From CAUZJO01 sp963580245 (GTDB lineage Bacteria; Sumerlaeota; Sumerlaeia; MVZB01), in NCBI GenBank assembly GCA_963580245.1, contig CAUZJO010000087.1:1-20269 (forward strand): a stretch of 20,269 bases of DNA, written 5' to 3'. Positions 1 to 7,485 of the stretch are shown piece by piece. A program made the translations under genes and the position numbers. Each line of letters starts with the position of its first letter. Positions within the stretch are counted from its first letter, which is position 1. Below the pieces are notes generated by a model, which did not search any database, was not told the DNA's origin, and saw only the letters and a program-made list of their open reading frames with translations.

Positions 1-50
1 CCCCGCAATCAACGTACAAGGGATCGAACAGGCCGTGTCGCGCTGCGATT

Positions 51-135
51 CAACCCTTCCAGGGTTGTCGTGGTATGGGAACCGCGAACCGTGGGTTGTC
101 ACCCACGGCTAATCACATTCGACCCCTACGGGGTC
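51..135. repeat. Three adjacent small palindromes
   Basis: Three hairpins lie in a row. The first is CAACCCT / AGGGTTG at 51-57 and 61-67 with a 3-base loop. The second is CCGTGGGT / ACCCACGG at 89-96 and 101-108 with a TGTC loop. The third is GACCCC / GGGGTC at 121-126 and 130-135 with a TAC loop. All pair perfectly. Their spacing and GC-rich stems resemble dispersed REP-like palindromes. No T-run follows any of them, so they are not obvious intrinsic terminators. Confidence 0.7.
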
Positions 136-175
136 ACGGACGAAGACGGAATTGATTTGTGCACCCGGCCGGACA

Positions 176-207
176 GGGTGCATCTCACGGATCCGTGAGA
201 TGCACCC
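176..207. repeat. 32-bp perfect palindrome
   Basis: The sequence is identical to its own reverse complement over 32 bases, centred on the GGATCC at 189-194, with arms beginning GGGTGCATCTCAC. There is no spacer at the centre, so it could extrude as a cruciform or serve as a site for a dimeric protein. It sits about 135 bases upstream of the metalloprotease start. It could be another member of the local palindrome family or a true operator; the sequence alone does not decide. Confidence 0.8.
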
Positions 208-342
208 CCCAGATCACCTGCTTCCAAGTCGAGCGTGAAAAATAGGAGCGCCTGTGAGAAGATAGCCGATAAGTCAATCGGACCATAAAGCCATGCGCCC
301 ATGGACGGATGAACGGGCGTGGGCGGCGGTTTGGAGCGGATC

Positions 343-3216
343 ATGAAGAGTTATTACTGTCTTATGCGCGCCTCTAAGAATTCAGTCCCGGCAGGGACGA
401 TTGCTTTCAGCCCGCCACGCAAGTGGCGGGAAACAAAATCGATAACGGATTGGAGTCCCGTAGGGACGACTGCAAACCGGAATTTTAGAGGTTCACTCAT
501 AACGATCATTATCGTCATGCTGGCGGTCATTCCGACGACCGCGGACGCGATCGGCCAGGACCAGCGGGAGGTTCCGGCGGTGCCTGTTGCTGCCGACGAC
601 CCCACGACGGAGACGGAACCTCAAGCGCGGGGAGAGGAACTGGCCAAGGAGGAGAAGGCCAAAGAGGCGGATAAAAAAGACGAGAAAGATAAGATGGATG
701 AGAAGCCATTCGAGGAAGTCGTCGAGGACTTCGAGGTCATCGAGGGGTTGTTCACGCTTTATCGCAAGGAGGACGAGGCCAAGGTTTTGATGGAGGTCCG
801 GCCCGAGCAGCTTGGCGAGGTTTTTCTCTGCTCGATCACGCGCGAGGCCGCCGATGGGGCCTATTTCGATTCCGCCTCGATGCTCTGGCACTTCCCGTTC
901 GTCTTTAAGCGGGTCGGCAAGAAGGTCCTGTTCATCCACAAGAACGTCTACTTCCGGGCCGACGGTGACACGGCGATCCATCGGGCCATCGCGCGCGGGG
1001 TTTCCGATTCGATCATGGGATCGGGCAAGATCGCAGCCGCGCCCCATCCCGAGCGGGGCAGCCTGCTGCTCGAGGCGAGCGAATTGTTCATCCAGGACAT
1101 CGCGATGGTGGGCCCGTTCTTCAACGAGAACAGCGAGCATTTCAACAAGGTCAAATACGGGTTCGACAAGGACCACAGTTACTTCGGGGCGCTCAAGTCC
1201 TTTTCCGAAAACACCGAGATCGACGCCGTCCTTAACTTCAAGAGCGACAATCCCAAACCGGCCGCCGCGCTGGCCGATCCGCGTAGTTTCCAGCACGTTT
1301 ATCACTACAGCCTCTCCAAGCTGCGCGAGACGAACTACCAGCCGCGCGAGGCCGACGACCGCGTCGGGCACTTCATGACGCTGTTTCAGGATTACAATTC
1401 GGTCCTGCGCGATACGCCTTATGTCCGCTACGTCAATCGCTGGCGCCTGGAGAAGGCCGAGCCGAAGTTCGAGCTGGCTCCCCCGCGCGAGCCGATCGTC
1501 TTCTGGCTCGAGAACACGGTCCCGGTCGAGTATCGCGAGGCGGTCACCCAGGGCGTTTTGCTCTGGAACAAGGCGTTCAAACGCATCGGCTTCAAGGACG
1601 CCATCGTCGTCAAGCAACAAGCCGACGACGCCGATTGGGACCCGGCCGACGTGCGCTACAGCACGGTGCGCTGGATCGTCACGCCCGGCGCGAGTTACGC
1701 TGTCGGGCCTTCGCGCGCCAATCCCTTCACCGGCGAGATTTACGACGCCGATATCCGGGTCAACGCCGATATGCTGCGCTACGTCTTCATGCAATACGAA
1801 CAACTCAGCAAGCCGCTGGCGATCGACGGGCCGCCGGGCGTGGCCCTGGGCTCGGGACCGGGGCGGTTGGGCGCTCTCTGCGATTTCGGCCTGGGGGCCG
1901 TCGATCAGGCGGCGTTCGGCTGGGACCTGATCACGGCGCGCGGGGCCGACGTCGACGCCGAACAGTATCTCCACGATTTCCTCATCATGCTGATCGCGCA
2001 CGAGGTCGGACATACGTTGGGTCTGCGTCACAATTTCAAGGCCAGCGGCATTCGCTCGATGGACCAACTGGAGGACGCCGAACTGACCGCCGAGCAGGGG
2101 CTGACCAGTTCGGTGATGGAATACATCCCCGTCAACATCGCGCCGCCCGGCCGGCCACAGGGACAGTACTGGCAAACCACGCTGGGACCCTACGACTACT
2201 GGGCCATCGAATACGCCTATAAACCCGTGGACCCCGACGGCGGACAAAGCGAACAGGCGATGCTCGAGGAGATCGCCTCGCGCGTGGCCGAGCCGCTTTT
2301 GGCGTACGGGACCGACGAGGACGCTTTCAACGACGCGCGCGGCATCGATCCCTCATGCACCCGCTGGGACCTGGGCGACGATCCGATCGCCTTTTATCAA
2401 GGCCGGGTCGGCGTGGCCCGCGAACTCTGGGCCCGGATGGAAGGGGAATTCGAAAAGGACGGCGAGCACTACCACCGGATGCGGATGGTATTCGATCAGG
2501 CCATCCGCCGTTTCGGTTACGCCAGCCTCAACATCGCCAAATACATCGGCGGCATCCATCACCATCGAGACCACGTCGGCGACCCGCAAGGCCGGCTGCC
2601 GTTCGAGCCGGTTGCGGCCGAGAAACAGCGCCAGGCGCTGGCGTTCCTGACGGAGCATCTCTTCGGGCCCGCGGCGTTCGATTTCTCGCCCGAACTCCTC
2701 AAGAAGCTGGGTGCCGAGCGGATGCGCGATTTCACCTGGTCGATCTGGGAGACCAGCCGCATCGATTACCCGGTCCACGACGTCGTCCTGGGCATCCAGA
2801 CCCGGACGCTCGACCGGCTCTATGACCCCATTCGCCTTTCGCGTCTGCTCGACCTGGAACTCTACGCCGGTCCGGATGAACAGCCGTTTACGATGGAGGA
2901 GTTGTTCACGGGCGCGCGCGAGGCGATTTGGGCGGAGTTGGAGGCCGGGTCCGACATCAACGGTTTCCGCAGGGGCCTCCAACGTGCCCACCTCGATACG
3001 CTGATCGCGCTTGTCCTCGAATCTGGCCAGGGCCTTCCCCAGGACGCCGTCACGCTTGCCCGCCACGATTTGGTGCAATTGGGTAGCGCGATCGCGGGGG
3101 GAATGGACAATGCGTCGCTGACCACCACCACCCAAGCGCACCTCCGCGAGTCTCTAGCCCGAATCAACGTCGCCCTGGCGGCGATCGTCGAGCGGCGCAT
3201 TGGCCGCTCCCAATAA
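343..3216 (+). CDS. Secreted zinc-dependent metalloprotease, DUF5117/DUF4953 type
   Basis: The product is a large secreted or periplasmic zinc peptidase of the metzincin-like DUF5117/DUF4953 group, which is common in Planctomycetota and Bacteroidota; its substrate is unknown. The extended zinc motif HEVGHTLGLRH is encoded at 1999-2031 and supplies three His ligands and the catalytic Glu. A Met-turn-like SVMEY follows at about 2110-2124. The region from about 800 to 1450 matches the DUF5117-like N-terminal part, and the C-terminal third is helical-looking. I chose 343 because GGAG at 333-336 lies 6 bases upstream. A hydrophobic segment ending ADA (about 500-540) looks like a signal peptide, followed by a Lys/Glu-rich linker at about 640-710. 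With this start the signal core is preceded by some 50 residues, much of it encoded by palindromic repeats at 385-467. An internal ATG at 517 would leave a poor signal peptide. The function call is firm; the start is uncertain. Confidence 0.88.
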   Translation: MKSYYCLMRASKNSVPAGTIAFSPPRKWRETKSITDWSPVGTTANRNFRGSLITIIIVMLAVIPTTADAIGQDQREVPAVPVAADDPTTETEPQARGEELAKEEKAKEADKKDEKDKMDEKPFEEVVEDFEVIEGLFTLYRKEDEAKVLMEVRPEQLGEVFLCSITREAADGAYFDSASMLWHFPFVFKRVGKKVLFIHKNVYFRADGDTAIHRAIARGVSDSIMGSGKIAAAPHPERGSLLLEASELFIQDIAMVGPFFNENSEHFNKVKYGFDKDHSYFGALKSFSENTEIDAVLNFKSDNPKPAAALADPRSFQHVYHYSLSKLRETNYQPREADDRVGHFMTLFQDYNSVLRDTPYVRYVNRWRLEKAEPKFELAPPREPIVFWLENTVPVEYREAVTQGVLLWNKAFKRIGFKDAIVVKQQADDADWDPADVRYSTVRWIVTPGASYAVGPSRANPFTGEIYDADIRVNADMLRYVFMQYEQLSKPLAIDGPPGVALGSGPGRLGALCDFGLGAVDQAAFGWDLITARGADVDAEQYLHDFLIMLIAHEVGHTLGLRHNFKASGIRSMDQLEDAELTAEQGLTSSVMEYIPVNIAPPGRPQGQYWQTTLGPYDYWAIEYAYKPVDPDGGQSEQAMLEEIASRVAEPLLAYGTDEDAFNDARGIDPSCTRWDLGDDPIAFYQGRVGVARELWARMEGEFEKDGEHYHRMRMVFDQAIRRFGYASLNIAKYIGGIHHHRDHVGDPQGRLPFEPVAAEKQRQALAFLTEHLFGPAAFDFSPELLKKLGAERMRDFTWSIWETSRIDYPVHDVVLGIQTRTLDRLYDPIRLSRLLDLELYAGPDEQPFTMEELFTGAREAIWAELEAGSDINGFRRGLQRAHLDTLIALVLESGQGLPQDAVTLARHDLVQLGSAIAGGMDNASLTTTTQAHLRESLARINVALAAIVERRIGRSQ
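385..467 (+). repeat. Palindromic repeat cluster inside the metalloprotease leader
   Basis: Three hairpins occur within 83 bases: GTCCC / GGGAC at 385-389 and 394-398; CCCGCCAC / GTGGCGGG at 411-418 and 423-430 with a GCAA (GNRA-type) loop; and GTCCC-GTA-GGGAC at 455-467. The outer two share the same stem, so the block looks like a composite repeat. It is read in frame with the downstream protease. Its type matches the hairpins at 51-135. Confidence 0.7.
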
Positions 3217-3392
3217 CCAAGCGTCCTCGGCCTGGGTGACGGCTGGGATGTCACCAAGCCGATTCCCGTCTCAAGTGATCCCCCCCCCGGATGGCGATAC
3301 AGTGAAGTGAAATGGTCTGTACGCCCGGCCTGAATGACGGCCAGCGAGGATGAGGCCAGATTGCGTACGAACGCATCCCCTCAGAGGAGGCA

Positions 3393-4086
3393 ATGATGGC
3401 CCTCGATGCAAAAGTCATGGGCGCCATGCCCAGCCGCGCGGATACGGGGGCGTCCGGAAACAACCTCCGGGCGCATTCAAACCATCCCAACGCCGATGGC
3501 CGCCCGCCGCGTATTCCATATCCCAAAGCCGCCTACGAGATGATCGAGTTGCTACGCAAATGCATCGAGAACCAAGCCTCGGACCTACACCTGGCCGTGG
3601 GGCGGCCGCCGGTGATCCGCATCAACGGCACGCTGCGCGACATTGACGGTGACGACTTGTCGCCCGTCGAGGCCCGCAGGCTCATCTACGGCGTCCTTAA
3701 CGACGCGGAGAAACAAAAATTCGAGGAAGAGAAAGAGCTGGACTTTTCGCTGGCCGTGTCGAACTTGGGTCGGTTCCGCGCCAATATTCACCTGCAACGC
3801 GGGACGCTCGCCGCGGCGTTCCGGGCGATCGACTCCGTGATCCGCAACTTCAAATAATTGAAGTTCCCCACGCGCGTGATGGAGCACCTCACGCAGCGGC
3901 CCAACGGGTTCGTGCTAATCACCGGGCCGACCGGTTCGGGCAAGTCCACCACTCTGGCGGCGTTCATCGATCTGATCAATAGCGAGCGCGACTGTCACAT
4001 CATCACCGTCGAGGATCCCATCGAGTACCTGCATACTCAACTGCAACAAGCCCGACGAGATGCGCCGCCAACTCAGCGCATCGTAA
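3393..4086 (+). pseudogene. pilT: Broken pilT-like pilus retraction ATPase
   Basis: An intact PilT is the hexameric cytoplasmic ATPase that powers type IV pilus retraction. Recognisable here are the N-terminal PilT domain (SDLHLAVGRPPVIRING), then the Walker A loop GPTGSGKSTT (residues 178-187) and the aspartate box VEDPIEYLH. Two lesions break the gene. First, an in-frame TAA at 3855-3857 stands where the family has Glu, within IRNFK-stop-LKFP. Second, immediately after EYLH the sequence jumps, in a different frame, to CNKPDEMRRQLSAS and a TAA at 4084-4086, which looks like the C-terminal end of the same protein. The Walker B box and most of the ATPase core are therefore missing. AGAGGAGG sits just before the start. 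No other pilus genes are in the window. The two lesions make a functional product very unlikely. Confidence 0.85.
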
Positions 4087-4158
4087 GAACAAGCTGAAGG
4101 ACCGAACGGCCGCCATCCCGATTGCCGACGGCGCCCGCGATTGAATGGGTCATCGCGA

Positions 4159-5427
4159 TCAAGGCGCGTTGCGATCGAATTCCCGTAGCGATTCCATGTC
4201 CGCATGGAAGTAACGCCGGCAAATCTCGGCAATGGCGTCCTTGTCGCCGCGTAGGCGATAGGTGCGGCTGATGTGGCAGTACTGCTGGCCGGGGTCGAGT
4301 AGCAGCGTCGGCGAGAGGCACTCCAGCTCGTGGAACGGCGGCACCCCTAAATCGCCGGCCAGACTGAAGATGCTGATCGCGGCGCCTTCGTGCGGGTCGC
4401 CGTCGTAGGGCAGCCAGTAGGAGGCCGTATAATCCATCTCGGGATACTGGCGAAACTCCAGGATCGTCAACGTGTCATGCTCGAGATCGATCGAGGCCGC
4501 GCGGCCCAGCGAGCGCTTGGGGCCCATTTCGATTTTTGTGTGCACGTTTCCATTGGTTTTGACCAGCGCGAAGTTGTCCTTGACGGCCCAGTAGTTGTCA
4601 TACGGTTTGTCGCCCAGCGCCTTATCGGTGGGAATCATGTCGGTATTGAAATACTCGGTGTTGACCGCCGGCCCCAGCTCGGATTCGGGGCCGACCCGAT
4701 AAGGCAACACGACGATCGAGCGCGGGTAGCTGGGAAACATGCCGACCGTCCAGGTGGCCAGTGCGCCGCGCTCTTTCGTGATGGGTTCGTCGCCCGTGTT
4801 GCGCGTCCAGGTGCGGCTCTCGAAACCGGTAAACTCGACGGCATCGCCGTGGCCCACCGTGTAGGGGCAGTCGTCGAGGACTTCGATGCGGCGCGTGACC
4901 TCCAAGTCGTACTCCGTGCCTTTTATATTCTTCAGGTGGATCGGCGCGGCGAAGCGGATCGACCGGCCGTCGGCGGCGAGTTCGGTGAGTCGATAGCGAG
5001 TCGAGTTCAGGACTTCGGGGACGAGGTAGTCTTCCATGTTCTGTTGCTCGCTGGGGAAGAACAGGGCGAACTGACCGCCTTCGGGGGCGTACCAGATGCG
5101 TTCGTCGCCGCCGAAGGCCGCCCACTGGCCGCCCGGCCCCGATGTCGTGGCTCCCTTCTTGATCTGCTCCTCGTAGATCCACGAATCGGTCCCCCCGTCC
5201 ACCCCGTCCAGCCCGGTGGCCATCACCCGCCCCACCATCGCGGGGCTCACGACCACGACCCGCTTGGGATCGCGGCCCGTGAGCACAAAGGCCTCGAAAC
5301 CGGACTCTTCGAGCAAACTGACAATCGCGCTGACTTTTCTCACCTTGTGAATCTCCTCCGCGGATGTGACCGAGGCCAACGGCAGCAGGCCGAGGATGAT
5401 GATGGATGCGAGCTTGATGTGTTTCAT
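4159..5427 (-). CDS. Secreted DUF6786-like protein
   Basis: The product is 422 residues with a clear signal peptide: MKHI, then a hydrophobic core, ending near TSAEE at about residue 23. I chose this ATG rather than upstream in-frame ATGs because it directly precedes the signal peptide and has AAGGGA about 6 bases upstream. The body contains EFTGFESRTWTRNTGDEP and GALATWTVGMFPSYP, a pattern I associate with DUF6786-family proteins, which have a mutarotase-like beta-sandwich fold. No enzymatic activity is established for that family, so a carbohydrate-related role is only a guess. The gene runs opposite to pilT and is followed upstream by the co-oriented DUF4912 gene after about 260 bases. It appears complete. 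Confidence is high that it is a real secreted protein and moderate for the family name. Confidence 0.8.
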   Translation of the reverse strand: MKHIKLASIIILGLLPLASVTSAEEIHKVRKVSAIVSLLEESGFEAFVLTGRDPKRVVVVSPAMVGRVMATGLDGVDGGTDSWIYEEQIKKGATTSGPGGQWAAFGGDERIWYAPEGGQFALFFPSEQQNMEDYLVPEVLNSTRYRLTELAADGRSIRFAAPIHLKNIKGTEYDLEVTRRIEVLDDCPYTVGHGDAVEFTGFESRTWTRNTGDEPITKERGALATWTVGMFPSYPRSIVVLPYRVGPESELGPAVNTEYFNTDMIPTDKALGDKPYDNYWAVKDNFALVKTNGNVHTKIEMGPKRSLGRAASIDLEHDTLTILEFRQYPEMDYTASYWLPYDGDPHEGAAISIFSLAGDLGVPPFHELECLSPTLLLDPGQQYCHISRTYRLRGDKDAIAEICRRYFHADMESLREFDRNAP

Positions 5428-5689
5428 CAGATTTCCCTTTTGAGTGTCATCGCCTGAATAAGGACCGACCGCGCGGGAACGAGATTGCGACCGATCTCGA
5501 AGGCGATTGAGACATTGACTTGAAAGTTCACCGATTCTATTCCCCGTGCCGGCATCGTCAAACAAAAAAAGGAGCGGGCCGGCGGTTTCCCCCAAAGTTC
5601 CTCCAATCGAAGGCGGGTTGATCGACGTGGTCGGTCAATGATTGGCGACGCGCGACCACGGGAGACAATGAGACCGGATCGGGATGGGG
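5428..5689. other. Intergenic gap between two minus-strand genes
   Basis: This 262-base spacer presumably carries the promoter of the secreted DUF6786-like gene, but no strong minus-strand -35/-10 pair stands out. I see no terminator with a T-run after the DUF4912 gene and no RNA gene. Confidence 0.4.
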
Positions 5690-7174
5690 CTACGAGGTCA
5701 GTTTCTCGACGACGGTCTCGACGCTGGACAAGGGCTGCCCGTCGGGGCCGGTGGCGTGGATCGAGATGGCATGACGACCCTCGGGCAGTGCCAGGCGCGC
5801 GGTGAACGTGCCGTCGGGCCGCACCTCGACCGGCATGCCCAGCACCTCCAGACAGGCCCCCGGGACGGTCCGGCCGTGGACGATCAGTTCGGTCTGGATG
5901 TCGAGCCCTCGGTTATTCGAAACCGGTGTTTTTGAGGGTACGGACGCCCCATTCGCGCCGACCTCCGAGGAGGGGATGATCTGTTCGCTGGGGCGACTCG
6001 GTCCAACGATCGGCGCCCACTGGCCCGACGCAATCCCGATCTCCTCGGCGGCTGGGCGAGGTGGGGGCTGCGTTGGCGCGGGTGTCGTTACGGTCATTAC
6101 GGTCGCTCCGGTCGCCGGTGAGACGGGGGATTCGGGTCCAGGCTGCTCCGGTGGGGATGGTTCTTCCAGCCCCCGGTCATCGTGGGCGGTCTCGCCAACG
6201 CACCGGCTTGGCCCCTGCGTTGGTGGAGCGGTTGGGTGTTCGGGTTCGGGCTCGGGGCGCGGAGAGACGGCCCGGGTGAGGACCGCCTCGACAGGCGTAA
6301 CTGGCTGGGCCGGATGCTCGACGACGGCTTCCAGTTCACCCGACTCTTCCTCCACCATGTCGGTTCGCATATCCGGCATGTCGGTCCCCATCTCCGGTAC
6401 CCGCTCACCCGCCTGCTCCTCCTCCACGCTCTCGGCCCGCGCCACGTCCGGGGTCGACTCGGGCTCTCGCGGGGGCATTTCCGGCTCGGCTTCCTTTTCG
6501 GTCTCCAATTCAACCGGAGGGGCCGGCTCGCCGTGAATGCCGTTGGGCGTGAGGACCGTATTCGATGAGCAGACCGTGACGAGCTGGCCATTGGTCCCAA
6601 CATATCCCAACCGGGCCTGCCAACGGTGCTCGCCGCGCGGGATGGTCACGTACCAGTTCAACGTGTGCGAGCCAACCAGGAGATCGAATTCCACATCGGC
6701 CTTGACGCGCGGGTCGGGGGAGTGACCCAACATGCGCAGCACCAGCGGCGGAGCACCGCGCGGGTGACCGATCTTGTGGTGTTCCCGGTCCGCCGCCGAG
6801 AGTTCCCAATAGGCATACAACGTCTCCGGCTCGCGGATCAGCAGGACCAACCGCGTGGGGACGTCGGGCTGCGCCAGCGGGCGCGAGGCCTTCTCGTCCA
6901 GCCCGGCCGTGAGCGCGAGCGGGTCGGCCCCGGCCGGGCGCGTTGGTTCGGAGCCTTCGGACTGCTTCTTGTCCATCGCGGTCTTCGTCGTCCCTGACTG
7001 CCCCGCCGTTAGAATGTCGATCGGCCGAATCGGCACCGGAGCGATGACTCGCGGAGCGGGCCGGTGGACCCGTTGAATGGCCGCCCGCGGGGCGATGGGC
7101 CTGGTTGGGGCCGGTTTTCCGGCGGCGTCTTCACGGGGGTGCTGGTTCCCTGTCGAGGGGGTCATCCGCGTCAT
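5690..7174 (-). CDS. DUF4912 domain protein with long Pro/Glu-rich linker
   Basis: The product is 494 residues with no evident signal peptide or membrane segment. The DUF4912 domain spans about residues 105-222 (LVLLIREPETLYAYWELS through the NWYVTIPRGEHRWQARLGY strand region). Residues 1-100 are Pro/Arg-rich. Residues about 225-410 form a low-complexity linker rich in Pro, Glu and Thr, probably disordered. A short C-terminal beta domain (about 425-490) contains IVHGRTVPGACLEVLG and resembles small Ig-like modules. DUF4912 is of unknown function and is described from diverse bacteria, including cyanobacteria and planctomycetes. ATG codons at 7172-7174 and 9 bases further in are both possible starts, and neither has a strong ribosome site. 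The gene is divergent from the kinase-like gene, so the spacer at 7175-7485 may hold promoters for both. Confidence 0.8.
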   Translation of the reverse strand: MTRMTPSTGNQHPREDAAGKPAPTRPIAPRAAIQRVHRPAPRVIAPVPIRPIDILTAGQSGTTKTAMDKKQSEGSEPTRPAGADPLALTAGLDEKASRPLAQPDVPTRLVLLIREPETLYAYWELSAADREHHKIGHPRGAPPLVLRMLGHSPDPRVKADVEFDLLVGSHTLNWYVTIPRGEHRWQARLGYVGTNGQLVTVCSSNTVLTPNGIHGEPAPPVELETEKEAEPEMPPREPESTPDVARAESVEEEQAGERVPEMGTDMPDMRTDMVEEESGELEAVVEHPAQPVTPVEAVLTRAVSPRPEPEPEHPTAPPTQGPSRCVGETAHDDRGLEEPSPPEQPGPESPVSPATGATVMTVTTPAPTQPPPRPAAEEIGIASGQWAPIVGPSRPSEQIIPSSEVGANGASVPSKTPVSNNRGLDIQTELIVHGRTVPGACLEVLGMPVEVRPDGTFTARLALPEGRHAISIHATGPDGQPLSSVETVVEKLTS

Positions 7175-7274
7175 TCCGGATCCGAGAGTCGTCCAGGGTG
7201 TAAAATAACAAATCCGAACCGAAAACTACCAGTAAATCCGCCCGTCGCGAGATCGCGGATGCGGCAATTGGCTT

Positions 7275-7303
7275 TTGACGTGATTCTAGTCTTCGCGTAT
7301 ATT
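7275..7303 (+). promoter_or_regulatory. Sigma-70-like promoter for the kinase-like gene
   Basis: TTGACG at 7275-7280 and TATATT at 7298-7303 are separated by exactly 17 bases, which is near consensus for a housekeeping promoter. It reads towards the gene starting at 7486, leaving a leader of roughly 175 bases. The leader has a GC-rich patch around 7341-7375 (two GCCCCG copies) but no riboswitch that I recognise. Confidence 0.6.
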
Positions 7304-7485
7304 GAAGATGGTTGTAGGCTTAGAATTGTCAGTCAGGTAAGCCCCGAGGGTAAAAAGCCCCGGGTTGGCCGATTTGTCGGAAAGCGTCGAAGGAGCCCCT
7401 TCCCGCCCGCCGGAGCGGATCGGGTACGCGTCATCGATAGCTCCCCGAGTCGGCCCGTGATTTGGAACCTCGACGGAGAAGCGTG

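Larger units (their letters stand above)
1..342. other. Non-coding 5' region rich in hairpins
   Basis: I see no convincing gene in this stretch. It holds four perfect short inverted repeats between positions 51 and 207, annotated separately, then about 110 bases of unremarkable sequence leading to the ribosome binding site of the metalloprotease gene (GGAG at 333-336). The first 50 bases could be the tail of an unseen gene, but no reading frame there is recognisable. Confidence 0.6.

Noticed and set aside
493..2247. 584-codon open frame on the minus strand opposite the metalloprotease
   Set aside because: It is a shadow of a GC-rich gene: the plus strand has the zinc-protease motifs, while this frame shows no recognisable domain and is rich in Arg, Asp and Val from antisense codons.
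4390..5457. 355-codon plus-strand frame opposite the DUF6786-like gene
   Set aside because: The minus strand has a signal peptide, a ribosome site and family motifs; this frame has none.
5516..5545. Plus-strand TTGACT with TATTCC 17 bases away
   Set aside because: It resembles a promoter but points into antisense of the minus-strand DUF4912 gene, with no plus-strand gene downstream for almost 2 kb.
7340..7375. Possible terminator or attenuator in the leader with two GCCCCG copies
   Set aside because: The copies are direct, not inverted, and I could not pair them into a convincing hairpin followed by T-run.
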